Positions 7,657-19,321 of a stretch of 64,000 bases of DNA are shown in pieces; the first letter of the stretch is position 1; every line of letters begins with the position of its first letter. The notes under the pieces were generated by a model. It was not told where the DNA came from and searched no databases. It saw only the letters and a list, made by a program, of their open reading frames with translations. A program made the translations under genes and the position numbers. This DNA comes from Paenibacillus sp. Soil522 (GTDB lineage: Bacteria > Bacillota > Bacilli > Paenibacillales > Paenibacillaceae), in NCBI RefSeq assembly GCF_001428245.1, contig NZ_LMRV01000044.1:923-64922 (forward strand), in the 5' to 3' direction.

Positions 7657-9873
7657 ATGAAAATGAAAATGAAAATGAAACAGCTGCTTTCCGTTGTTTT
7701 AGTCATCTCGCTTTTTATACAATTGCAACCGCTTGTCCATGCAGATGAGGACATTGATTTTAACGAGATGTTTGCAGGCGCGATCGTTTTGTCGATTGGC
7801 AGCGCGAATGCGATAAGCGATAATACTGACCTGATGATCGACGAGAATAACTTCAGAATTACGCCTTTTATAAAAAATCAAACTACGCTGGTTCCGCTTC
7901 GGTTTATTAGCGAGAACATGGGGGCAAGCGTAGCCTGGGAAGCGAAATCATCCACAGCTACGATCACCAAAGGAAGCAAAAAAATACAGATTACGTTAGG
8001 CAGCAGCAAGCTCAAAATAAACGGCCTTTCTTATCCGCTGGCAGCCCCTGCACAATATAAAGAGGGAAGAGTCTTCGTGCCGCTGCGCGTTATAGGCGAA
8101 GCCTTCGGGAAAAAGGTATTTTATGAGCGCGGTATTATCGTAATCAGCGACCTGGTTATGCCGCAGCTTGGTCAAAATACGGAGCTTATTGATTATTTGC
8201 GATTCGTTCTCGCTCCTTTTGATAAAGACCCTTATACAGGCCGGACGTTATCCGTTGAACAGATCGCAAAGCTGGAACAAAGCGTTGTTCTTCTCGAATC
8301 CTTCGATCGTGAAGGTGCTTCTCTTGGCTTCGGTACCGCATTTGCAGTCGGGTACGGATTATTTTTGACGAATTACCACGTCATAGCTGATTCCAGCAGC
8401 TATTTGATCCAGACTGGTAAAGACCGTTATTACGACGTGGATGGCGTCGTCGCTTATAATGAAGAAGCAGATTTGGCGATCGTCAAAACAAGCATACGAA
8501 CGAACATCCCGCCGCTGCGGATTGGTTCTTCGTTAAAGCTTGCCAAAGGTCAAGCAATCGTTGCGATCGGAAACCCGGAAGGGCTGCAAAATACCGTCTC
8601 GACAGGCATCGTCAGCGGTATAAGAACAATGGGCGCGGACCGTCTCATTCAAATAACGGCACCGATTACAAACGGAAGCTCCGGCGGTCCGTTGTTTAAT
8701 AGGATAGGCGAGGTCATCGGCATTAATACGATGGGAGCAGAGCAGGGGAGTTTGAATTTTTCCGTCCCGATTGAGTACGCCGGCTCATGGATTTCGGTTT
8801 ATTCGAAAAAAAGCTTCTATAACATCCAAGTTTTGAATCAGGACCAATTCAGGGAGCAGGAGCCAACTGAGCCGGATGAAGTGACTGAGCCTCCTACGCC
8901 AACCGAGCCAATCGAAGAGCCGTCAACGATACCGGTAACGCCGGAAGAGAATGTTCACTCGTTTCCTTTTATCGTAAGGGAAGCGGTTGTTGATCCGGCT
9001 AAGCCGATAGTATATGCGGTTAACGAAAGTGAATCGAGAATCGTTGCGTACAATTACAGTGAAAATAAGAGCACAACGGTCTCGGAAATATTCAACAGAC
9101 CGCCTCAGAAGCTGTATTATGCGAACGGGGAGCTTTACGCCATTATAGCCAATGCGGATTACAGCTCTTACCGATTTGACGATATGCAGGGCGGTAAAGT
9201 CGTCGTATTTGATCCCGTTACATTGCAGGTAAAGGATCAGTGGAATGTGCGCATAGATCCGTACGATATGGCCGTTGATCGGAAAGGTCATGTATATATT
9301 GCATCCGGATCAGGACAATGGACGAATATCATCAGCTATGACCGCCAGACGAAAGCGGAGCTGTCGGCAGCGACCATTAGAAACGCAAGCACGATCGCGC
9401 TTCACCCCGCCGAGGACCGGATCTATGCGGTCAATTCGGATACGAGTCCGCGCGATATGGAGATGTTTTCGCTGAATGAAGGGAAAATTACAGCTGGCTA
9501 TGACTCCCCTTATCATGGAGAATATAAGCTGTCTACGATAATCGGCTTAACGCCGGACGGCCAGTACTTATTAAATGGTTACGGCGGCGTATTTACAGCA
9601 ACGAACAATAGAGAAAGCAATATGCAGCATGCCGGCGGAATTAACACGTTTGATGTAATGACTAGCGATCCTGTCCGCAAGGATTTGTTTTTTACAGGCA
9701 AGGGACAAACTATCAGCCAATATGATACGGCGACCCTTAAAGTGACGCAAAATTTTAGAACAAAGGGTACGTTAATCGAGCTGCTGCAGACAGGGAACAA
9801 ATTGGTTGCCATTACGAAGATTAGCACGGCTGGAGCACCTATGTCGCAATATGCGGTTGAAGAGATCTTATAA
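7657..9873 (+). CDS. Secreted stalk-domain, trypsin-like protease and beta-propeller fusion
   Basis: This 738-residue protein has a signal peptide (about 1-29), then a copper-amine-oxidase N-terminal-like stalk domain (about 55-165, with LVPLRFISE and VFVPLRVIGEAFG). A trypsin/HtrA-type protease domain follows (about 200-385). The triad is visible: His241 in TNYHVIAD, Asp272 in EADLAIVKT and Ser342 in NGSSGGP. A Pro/Glu-rich linker (about 395-425) leads to a C-terminal repeat region (435-738) that looks like a beta-propeller. It lacks an obvious PDZ domain, unlike DegP/HtrA. The first eight residues are MKMKMKMK from four tandem ATGAAA units. The GAGGAG motif (7636-7641) lies 15 bases before the first ATG, rather far. 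It is probably extracellular or cell-wall associated; the substrate is unknown. Confidence 0.8.
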   Translation: MKMKMKMKQLLSVVLVISLFIQLQPLVHADEDIDFNEMFAGAIVLSIGSANAISDNTDLMIDENNFRITPFIKNQTTLVPLRFISENMGASVAWEAKSSTATITKGSKKIQITLGSSKLKINGLSYPLAAPAQYKEGRVFVPLRVIGEAFGKKVFYERGIIVISDLVMPQLGQNTELIDYLRFVLAPFDKDPYTGRTLSVEQIAKLEQSVVLLESFDREGASLGFGTAFAVGYGLFLTNYHVIADSSSYLIQTGKDRYYDVDGVVAYNEEADLAIVKTSIRTNIPPLRIGSSLKLAKGQAIVAIGNPEGLQNTVSTGIVSGIRTMGADRLIQITAPITNGSSGGPLFNRIGEVIGINTMGAEQGSLNFSVPIEYAGSWISVYSKKSFYNIQVLNQDQFREQEPTEPDEVTEPPTPTEPIEEPSTIPVTPEENVHSFPFIVREAVVDPAKPIVYAVNESESRIVAYNYSENKSTTVSEIFNRPPQKLYYANGELYAIIANADYSSYRFDDMQGGKVVVFDPVTLQVKDQWNVRIDPYDMAVDRKGHVYIASGSGQWTNIISYDRQTKAELSAATIRNASTIALHPAEDRIYAVNSDTSPRDMEMFSLNEGKITAGYDSPYHGEYKLSTIIGLTPDGQYLLNGYGGVFTATNNRESNMQHAGGINTFDVMTSDPVRKDLFFTGKGQTISQYDTATLKVTQNFRTKGTLIELLQTGNKLVAITKISTAGAPMSQYAVEEIL

Positions 9874-9882
9874 GAGCGTAGG

Positions 9883-9918
9883 AACGAGCAGAAGGAAGTG
9901 ATCTGCTCGTTTTCTTTT
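9883..9918 (+). terminator. Terminator after the protease gene
   Basis: AACGAGCAG pairs with CTGCTCGTT around a short loop and is followed by a T-rich stretch. It begins ten bases after the stop at 9873. Confidence 0.75.
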
Positions 9919-9960
9919 GCCTACATTTGGTCTCAGGAAGGTAAGGCAAAGCAACTTTTT

Positions 9961-10400
9961 TTATAAAAAGCAGGAGGTAAGAACTCCCCTATTAAAGATC
10001 TGCTGGTTTTCCGATGCCGGGAAATTGACACCGATGAGCTCCCGATAGATGACTTTTTCGAAATATTCAAGAGTCATCTTTTTTGCGCTTAAGCTGTGGC
10101 TGTGGGGAGAGATATACCCCGAAAGACTTCCAGTCCAGTATATCGCTTTCTCGCTATGAGCTTTTTTGCAGAGCCTAATTCTCCAAGTGACCTTATATCT
10201 AAATGACAATGCAGATCAAACCATCTTTCATCACTTTCATTCTGGTTGTAACCATCAATTGGTACATATCCAGCCATGGTCAACGATCTTTGGTTTGATC
10301 CGGTAATAAAACCGTATAGTCGCAAAGGGAAACCTTCTATTAAACTACCTTCGCGATAAAGCTCTGGCTTACGTTGAGCGCAATGCCTTTCGCATTTGTT
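9961..10400 (-). pseudogene. Decayed leftward gene, frames broken
   Basis: Several overlapping minus-strand frames look like one damaged gene. One ends KGIALNVSQSFIAKVV just before 10344. The next runs from about 10390 through LYREGSLIEGFPLRLYGFIT and MAGYVPIDGYNQNESDERWF to about 10200. A third, 10209-9961, contains KKMTLEYFEKVIYRELIGVN. Each is protein-like for only part of its length, and they join if one or two bases are inserted or removed near 10190-10210. None has a convincing ribosome binding site. I do not recognise the family. The palindrome at 10409-10441 would lie in its upstream region. Confidence 0.35.
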
Positions 10401-10408
10401 AATTCTTG

Positions 10409-10441
10409 TTCTCTTATGTTATGTAATTTAACATAAGAGAA
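10409..10441. repeat. Perfect palindrome with a GlnR/TnrA-like core
   Basis: TTCTCTTATGTTA (10409-10421) is repeated as its exact reverse complement at 10429-10441 around a 7-base spacer. The centre, TGTTATGTAATTTAACA (10417-10433), matches TGTNA-N7-TNACA. It could be an operator left from the decayed gene to its left, or a hairpin. A run of six T lies a few bases downstream on the plus strand. Confidence 0.5.
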
Positions 10442-10577
10442 GGAAGTTTTTTGGTTTTAGAAAATATTTAACGTATTCTATCACTAAAAAGTCATTAATG
10501 TAACAAAAGCTAGCCTTAAGCGCGATTTTCCTTCCGTGAAAGAAAAAGGAATTTCTGCCAAATAGGGCGAATTATCA

Positions 10578-10628
10578 TTAAAATAGGCGCAAACAAAGGG
10601 CATTTTGGCCTCATTGTTTTGCGCCTAT
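10578..10628 (-). terminator. Terminator of the leftward DUF457 gene
   Basis: ATAGGCGC (10583-10590) and GCGCCTAT (10621-10628) form a stem extended by AAA/TTT pairs. On the minus strand it is followed by TTTTAAT. It lies just beyond the stop at 10652. The rest of 10442-10577 shows no feature. Confidence 0.65.
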
Positions 10629-10651
10629 CTGGTTTACTGGCTATGGGAAGC

Positions 10652-11296
10652 TTACAACCGGATTTTAAATGATTTTTTAGTAAGCGGATAAAGCCATTTT
10701 ACGCCGCTCGGCGTCATCGTGTCCGCTACGAGATGGGATAAGTAGCCGAGCATGGAGACGATCGCGATACCCTCGATTTGCAGTTGATTTTGCAGTCCCC
10801 AGCCGATGGCTCCCCAGATGGGGACGACCCATATCGTATGCGTCATGCCGCGGTGCTTCAGCCACGGTACCCAAGCGGCAAACAGCCCGAAACCGATGAG
10901 CCAGTTCATTTGGTAATAATAACCTGCATACATGACGAGACAGCCTGCTATGCTTGCGAGCACATTACGTATGACGCCTTGCTTAGCGACGAGGCCAAGC
11001 AGGAAGAGGGCTGCGGCAACACCAATGTACAAGGGCGAGGGCGATTGTTCAGTAAAAAAATAATAGCAGATGATACCGGCCAGCAGGAAGCCTGACCAAA
11101 GCGTTAGCTCGCGGATAAGCTTAGAGAGCTTGCTTAGTTTGGTGCTAAGCATGCTGGGGCCGTCGAGATCGGCGCTTAATGCTGAGAAACCAGCCACCGC
11201 AATGTATAGAGCTGCGTGCTCCAATGTGAAAGGGTAATAAATGGAAGCTGCTGCTCCGACAGCTGCTCCGATTGCCAAATGGGTCTTTCCTGTCAT
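10652..11296 (-). CDS. Membrane-bound metal-dependent hydrolase, YdjM/DUF457 family
   Basis: This 214-residue integral membrane protein has four or five hydrophobic segments. It carries the DUF457 hallmarks: an N-terminal TGKTHLAIGAAVGAA, a polar AlaAspLeuAspGly turn (SADLDGP), HRGMTHTIW in the middle and SHLVADTMTPSGVKWLYP near the end. The His and Asp residues are thought to bind metal. The family is often described as LexA-regulated in other bacteria, but no LexA box was recognised here. Its ATG overlaps the stop of the AraC-type gene by four bases, so the two are translationally coupled on the minus strand. Confidence 0.85.
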   Translation of the reverse strand: MTGKTHLAIGAAVGAAASIYYPFTLEHAALYIAVAGFSALSADLDGPSMLSTKLSKLSKLIRELTLWSGFLLAGIICYYFFTEQSPSPLYIGVAAALFLLGLVAKQGVIRNVLASIAGCLVMYAGYYYQMNWLIGFGLFAAWVPWLKHRGMTHTIWVVPIWGAIGWGLQNQLQIEGIAIVSMLGYLSHLVADTMTPSGVKWLYPLTKKSFKIRL

Positions 11297-12183
11297 AAAT
11301 CCTCCTGTGACTGACTATGAATTTCTTCTTTTCGATAGACGCTTGGCGTCATGCCGGTGCACCTTTTAAATAAATGATTAAAAGAATGAATATCCTTGTA
11401 GCCGACCATTTCGGCAATGGCGCTGATTTTAAGCTGAGAGCCGCGAAGAAGCTCTTGGCTTTTTTGAATACGCAAATTTTGCAGGTAGCGGTGAAAGCTC
11501 TGCTTCGTATGCTGCTGAAAGAGCCGCTGAAGATGCCGCGCGCTCCAGCCGCTTGCCTGGGCTAGCTTGGCAAGCGTCAGCTCCTGATCGTAATGCTGGT
11601 CCAAGTCGTTTAATAGCTTAATGAAAGCCGTTTGCTGCGGAGCCGGGGACGGACTGCTGCGTTCCATCGAGCGCTGCAGAGCGATAAGCAGCTGCAGCAG
11701 CAAAGTATGCAAATAATCGGACGTGCCGGTCTGCGGCAGTGCATATTCCCGGTGCAGAGACAGAAACAGTTTCTCGAACTGGTCGTTCGTATCGATACAA
11801 GAGTAGTAGGGAAAATGGCCGCTTTCCATGTCATTCAGAAATTGGACGATGTTGAAATCGGAAGCAAATGCGCTAAGCTTACGCAGCAGCAGCGGCGAAA
11901 AAACGCAGTTGAATACGCTCAAAGGGTTGAGAGTCTTACTCATGGAGACCGGTCGAAACACATGCGAAATGCCGATCGGAATGAAGAAAACCTGTCCTTT
12001 ATGAACCTTATGCACTTGGTCTGCGATATGATGATAGCCGGCTCCTTCAGCGATATATACGCATTCGAGGAAATCATGGTCATGATAGGGGCTCATAATG
12101 CTTTCGATGGCGCGGTTGACGTAAAGCAGCTGGTTTTTTTGAAAAAAATGCTCTCCACGGAACGTTTCTGCAGGATGGTTCAT
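11293..12183 (-). CDS. AraC-family regulator, likely of the divergent rhamnosidase
   Basis: This 296-residue protein has an N-terminal cupin-like sensing domain (about 15-160) and a C-terminal double helix-turn-helix of the AraC/XylS type (about 190-290). Characteristic segments are LTLAKLAQASGWSARHLQRL and KISAIAEMVGYKDIHSFNHL. Such proteins usually activate adjacent sugar-use genes. The next gene on the opposite strand is an alpha-L-rhamnosidase, with 218 bp between the two starts, so rhamnose or a rhamnoside is a reasonable effector guess. Confidence 0.88.
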   Translation of the reverse strand: MNHPAETFRGEHFFQKNQLLYVNRAIESIMSPYHDHDFLECVYIAEGAGYHHIADQVHKVHKGQVFFIPIGISHVFRPVSMSKTLNPLSVFNCVFSPLLLRKLSAFASDFNIVQFLNDMESGHFPYYSCIDTNDQFEKLFLSLHREYALPQTGTSDYLHTLLLQLLIALQRSMERSSPSPAPQQTAFIKLLNDLDQHYDQELTLAKLAQASGWSARHLQRLFQQHTKQSFHRYLQNLRIQKSQELLRGSQLKISAIAEMVGYKDIHSFNHLFKRCTGMTPSVYRKEEIHSQSQEDL

Positions 12184-12401
12184 GGTAAGCGCTCCCTACT
12201 AATGTTTTTCTGCTTTTCGCGAATATGTCCGGATCACCGCATGATATTGTCCGCTTTGCCAACAAAATTTCCGCTGTGCTTTTTTATAATTATAAAGGAA
12301 ACAGCAGTTGCAAGGAAGGCGAACACTCAAAAAATGATGCCAAAGTAAAGATCAGGCTTAGGCAAGCGTATTTGCTTCACAACCTAAAGGAGGAAACGAT
12401 T

Positions 12402-15107
12402 ATGTTCGAGATTATGGGACTACGCTGTGAATATCAGCAAAATCCGATTGGAATCGGTGTGACAAGACCGCGCATTAGCTGGAGGCTGCAGTCGGATGAA
12501 AGAGCAGTGAGCCAATCGGCTTACGAGATTGAGATCGCGGCGGAAGCAGGTTTTGCAGCTGTTATATGGCGGTCTGGACGCGTGGAATCGGAGCAGTCGG
12601 CTCATGTAGAGCTGGGCTCATTCGTCGCTGAGTCGTGTAAGCGTTATTACTATCGCGTCCGGGCATGGAATCATAAGGGCGAGGAATCCGCATGGTCGGA
12701 AACGGCTTTCTGGGAGATGGGATTGCTTAGTCCGGAGGAGTGGGCCGGGGAATGGATTACTGCGCCGCTTGAGCTGTTGCCTGCTGCGGCCGAGCCTTCT
12801 CCGATGCTAAGGAAGAGCTTTGAGCTAACCGGTACGGTGAAGGCTGCGCGTCTTTACGCGACTGCTCTTGGGCTCTACGAGCTTGAGCTTAACGGACAGC
12901 GGGTTGGCGACAGTTATTTTACGCCGGGCTGGACGAGCTACAACCATACGCTGCAGACGCAAACGTATGATGTAACGGGGCTGCTGGAATCAGGCGGGAA
13001 TGCGATTGGAGCCTATCTCGGAAACGGCTGGTATAAGGGGGATTTGACTTGGAATGACCGGCGCTGCTTGTATGGCGACCGACTGGCGCTGCTGCTGCAA
13101 ATACGAATCGTCTATGAGGATGGCCGGGAAGAGCTGATCGTTACCGATGAGCGGTGGAAGGCTGCTGTTAGCGAGATTCAGCTGTCGGAGATCTATCATG
13201 GGGAAACGTACGATGCGCGCCTTGAACGGGAGGGCTGGAGCACGGCTGCTTATGATGATAGTACGGAAGACTGGCATTTTGCCGAAACGCTCCGGCACGG
13301 GAAGCATATGCTGAAGCCGCAGATGAATGAGCCTGTCCGCAAGCAAGAGCGTTTAAAACCGATTGCTCTCCTCACGACGCCGAAAGGGGAGACGGTTCTT
13401 GATTTTGGTCAAAATATGGTCGGCTGGGTTCAATTTTCAGTACAGGGTGAAGCGGGCAGGGAAGTAACGCTGCTGCATGCAGAAGTGCTGGATCATGAAG
13501 GGAATTTCTATACGGAAAATTTACGCGCTGCGAAGCAGACGATTAAATATGTGCTAAAGGGCGGAGAGCGGGAAACGTATGAGCCGCGGTTCACGTTTCA
13601 AGGCTTTCGTTACGTGCAGATCATCGGCTTCCCGGGGCAGCTTGAGCTGGATGATTTTACAGGCGTGGTGCTTCATTCGGATATGGAGGAGACCGGCAAA
13701 TTCCAGTGCTCGGAGCCGCTCGTCAATCAGCTTCAGCACAACATCAAATGGGGCCTGAAGGGTAATTTCCTCGATGTGCCGACAGACTGTCCGCAGCGGG
13801 ATGAGCGGCTTGGATGGACAGGGGATGCGCAAATGTTCATCCAGACCGCGTCATACTTATCAAACGTTGCGCCATTTTTCACGAAGTGGCTGAGAGATGT
13901 AGAGGCCGATCAAGCAGAGGATGGCGGCGTTCCGTTTGTTGTTCCGCATGTGCTGGGCGAGAATGATATGTCCTCGGCGGCTTGGGGCGACGCGGCTGTA
14001 ATATGTCCTTGGACGATCTATGTCTGCTACGGAGACAAGCGAATATTGGAAGAGCAATATGAGAGCATGAAGGCTTGGGTATCGTATATTCGGAGCCAAG
14101 GGGAAAATGAGTTTTTGTGGAATACGGGCTTTCATTTTGGAGATTGGCTCGGACTCGATGCGAAATCCGGTGATTATGTAGGGGCGACCGATCGGGATTT
14201 CATTGCGACAGCCTTCTATGCGTACTCGGTGTCGCTCCTTCAGAAGACGGCGGCAGTGCTGGATAAGTCGGCGGATGCTGCCGAGTATCTGGAGCTGTAC
14301 GACAAGATCGTATCGGCTTGGAGGGAGGAATTTGTGACCGCTTCAGGAAGGCTGGCGGTGCCGACGCAAACGGCTCAAGTGCTGGCGCTGATGTTTGGCC
14401 TGCTCGATGAGACGGCAGAGAAGCGGGCAATTGCGAAGCTGTCCGAGCTGCTGGAGCAAAATAAGTTCCACCTGACGACCGGCTTTGTCGGAACGCCGTA
14501 TTTGAACCATGTGCTTAGCTCGTTTGGTCAGAACGAGGCGGCCTATAAGCTGCTTCTCCAGCAAACATACCCATCATGGCTGTATCCTGTAACGAAGGGC
14601 GCAACGACGATTTGGGAGCATTGGGACGGCATTAAGGAGGACGGAAGCTTCTGGAGCAGAGATATGAACTCGTTCAACCATTATGCGTACGGAGCGATCG
14701 GCGAGTGGATGTACCGCACAGTAGCAGGCATTCAAACGGTTGAAACGGCTCCTGGCTACAAGCAAATCGTCATTGCGCCGCAGCCCGGCGAAGGACTTGC
14801 TTGGGCGGAAGGCAGCCTGGAAACCATGTACGGTACGGTTAGCTCCAAATGGTCCAAATCGGAGGACGGAGGCTTTACGCTGGATGTGACCATTCCGCCA
14901 AACACGGCTGCTGAAATTCGTTTGCCGGGAGCGGCTGCCGGGGCGATGGTTACCGAGAGCGGTGCGGCGGCTTCCGGGGCTGCCGGAATAACGGCGGTGA
15001 CGGACACTGCAGCCGGCGTTTCCGTTAAAGCCGGATCTGGCAGCTATCGATTTGCTTGGCAGATTCTTTCTAGCCGCGGTCTGTATGCGGCAGTGTCGGC
15101 AGAATAG
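12402..15107 (+). CDS. Alpha-L-rhamnosidase, GH78
   Basis: This 901-residue enzyme hydrolyses terminal alpha-L-rhamnose from plant glycosides or pectin. It has the usual GH78 order: beta-sandwich domains (about 5-340), a catalytic (alpha/alpha)6 barrel (about 400-780) and a C-terminal beta-sandwich. The conserved DCPQRDERLGWTGDAQMF segment holds the candidate general acid (Asp467/Glu468), and TTIWEHWDG holds the base-type Glu739. There is no signal peptide, so it is probably cytoplasmic and acts on imported oligosaccharides. I chose ATG 12402 because AAAGGAGGAAA lies directly upstream; the longer open frame from 12225 has no such site and adds an unrelated stretch. The last 60 residues are Ala/Gly/Thr-rich. 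Confidence 0.92.
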   Translation: MFEIMGLRCEYQQNPIGIGVTRPRISWRLQSDERAVSQSAYEIEIAAEAGFAAVIWRSGRVESEQSAHVELGSFVAESCKRYYYRVRAWNHKGEESAWSETAFWEMGLLSPEEWAGEWITAPLELLPAAAEPSPMLRKSFELTGTVKAARLYATALGLYELELNGQRVGDSYFTPGWTSYNHTLQTQTYDVTGLLESGGNAIGAYLGNGWYKGDLTWNDRRCLYGDRLALLLQIRIVYEDGREELIVTDERWKAAVSEIQLSEIYHGETYDARLEREGWSTAAYDDSTEDWHFAETLRHGKHMLKPQMNEPVRKQERLKPIALLTTPKGETVLDFGQNMVGWVQFSVQGEAGREVTLLHAEVLDHEGNFYTENLRAAKQTIKYVLKGGERETYEPRFTFQGFRYVQIIGFPGQLELDDFTGVVLHSDMEETGKFQCSEPLVNQLQHNIKWGLKGNFLDVPTDCPQRDERLGWTGDAQMFIQTASYLSNVAPFFTKWLRDVEADQAEDGGVPFVVPHVLGENDMSSAAWGDAAVICPWTIYVCYGDKRILEEQYESMKAWVSYIRSQGENEFLWNTGFHFGDWLGLDAKSGDYVGATDRDFIATAFYAYSVSLLQKTAAVLDKSADAAEYLELYDKIVSAWREEFVTASGRLAVPTQTAQVLALMFGLLDETAEKRAIAKLSELLEQNKFHLTTGFVGTPYLNHVLSSFGQNEAAYKLLLQQTYPSWLYPVTKGATTIWEHWDGIKEDGSFWSRDMNSFNHYAYGAIGEWMYRTVAGIQTVETAPGYKQIVIAPQPGEGLAWAEGSLETMYGTVSSKWSKSEDGGFTLDVTIPPNTAAEIRLPGAAAGAMVTESGAAASGAAGITAVTDTAAGVSVKAGSGSYRFAWQILSSRGLYAAVSAE

Positions 15108-15209
15108 AGAAAGACATTTGCGCTTTGCAGCCAGAATCGTTCAGATTCACCCCGCCAACTGAAACATGCTATAATATGCTTTAGAACAATAACGGTTGGT
15201 GGGATGATA

Positions 15210-15575
15210 ATGGATAATCAGGTTGCCGCAGCATGCGATGATTCATGCGCAGGCTCGGAGTTAATCATAGACAATGTTAGAAGCAAATTGATTCCGGAGA
15301 CGACCGCTGCCGAGCTGGCTGATCTGTTCAAGGCGCTTGGCGATCCGACGCGGGTAAAGATGATACACGCGTTATTGCAATCGGAGCTTTGCGTTCACGA
15401 TCTGACGCAGGTGCTCTCAATGGGCCAATCAGCTGTATCCCATCAGCTGCGGCTGCTGCGGAACATGCGTATCGTAAAGCGGAGGAAGGTCGGCAAGACC
15501 GTGTTCTATTCACTGGATGACGATCACGTGGAGCAAATTTTTTTACTGACGCTGCAGCATTTGAAGCATGAATAA
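15210..15575 (+). CDS. ArsR/SmtB-type metal sensor (CzrA-like)
   Basis: This 121-residue winged-helix repressor contains LFKALGDPTRVKMIHALLQ and the recognition helix MGQSAVSHQLRLLR. The C-terminal helix has Asp-x-His-x10-His-x2-His (DDHVEQIFLLTLQHLKH), the complete alpha-5 zinc/cobalt site of CzrA/SmtB. The alpha-3 site is only partly present (ELCVHDL, with His for the second Cys), and two Cys lie near the N terminus (ACDDSC). ATG 15210 is preferred because GGTGGG is six bases upstream. No target gene is adjacent. A CzrA-type operator lies 6 kb away in front of the cation exporter at 21304, a plausible target. Confidence 0.88.
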   Translation: MDNQVAAACDDSCAGSELIIDNVRSKLIPETTAAELADLFKALGDPTRVKMIHALLQSELCVHDLTQVLSMGQSAVSHQLRLLRNMRIVKRRKVGKTVFYSLDDDHVEQIFLLTLQHLKHE

Positions 15576-15585
15576 TCAATAAATT

Positions 15586-15627
15586 AAGGCTGTTCTGCAG
15601 GGTTAATAACCCCGGAGCAGCCTTTTC
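15586..15627 (+). terminator. Terminator of the ArsR gene
   Basis: AAGGCTG...CAGGGTT pairs with AACCCC...CAGCCTT around AATA, followed by TTTTC. The relic of a GH42 gene begins immediately beyond it. Confidence 0.6.
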
Positions 15628-15636
15628 TATTGGGAA

Positions 15637-17005
<1,369 letters not shown>

Positions 17006-17052
17006 AAATAGAGGCAGCGGAAGCAAGTAGAGAACACGCGGAGGTGGCGGGC

Positions 17053-19142
<2,090 letters not shown>

Positions 19143-19182
19143 TATACTGACAGCAAGTTAATAACGGTTGGAGATCAGGAGA

Positions 19183-19243
19183 AACCACGAAGACCGCTTC
19201 CAAACCCTTTTATGGGCTGGGAAGCGGTTTGAGTGGTTTTTTT
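19183..19243 (+). terminator. GlpP-type leader terminator upstream of glpD
   Basis: A long imperfect hairpin joins AACCAC/ACCGCTTCC to GGAAGCGGT/GTGGTT and ends in a seven-T run (19237-19243). It sits 79 bases before the glpD start and after glpK, where a GlpP-controlled terminator is expected. The combination with glpP suggests conditional read-through when glycerol-3-phosphate is present, as known for Bacillus glpD. Confidence 0.7.
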
Positions 19244-19321
19244 AGTTTGTTTTGGATCATTTGTGAGCAGTCAAATTATAGGGCATAACATGAATAGATA
19301 GAGATCTGGGAGGAAATAAAA

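Noticed and set aside
8923..9291. Leftward 122-codon frame inside the protease gene
   Set aside because: Lies antisense to the propeller region, no start context, no recognisable protein.
11632..12348. Rightward 238-codon frame over the AraC gene
   Set aside because: Antisense to a clear AraC-family protein; no ribosome binding site or family resemblance.
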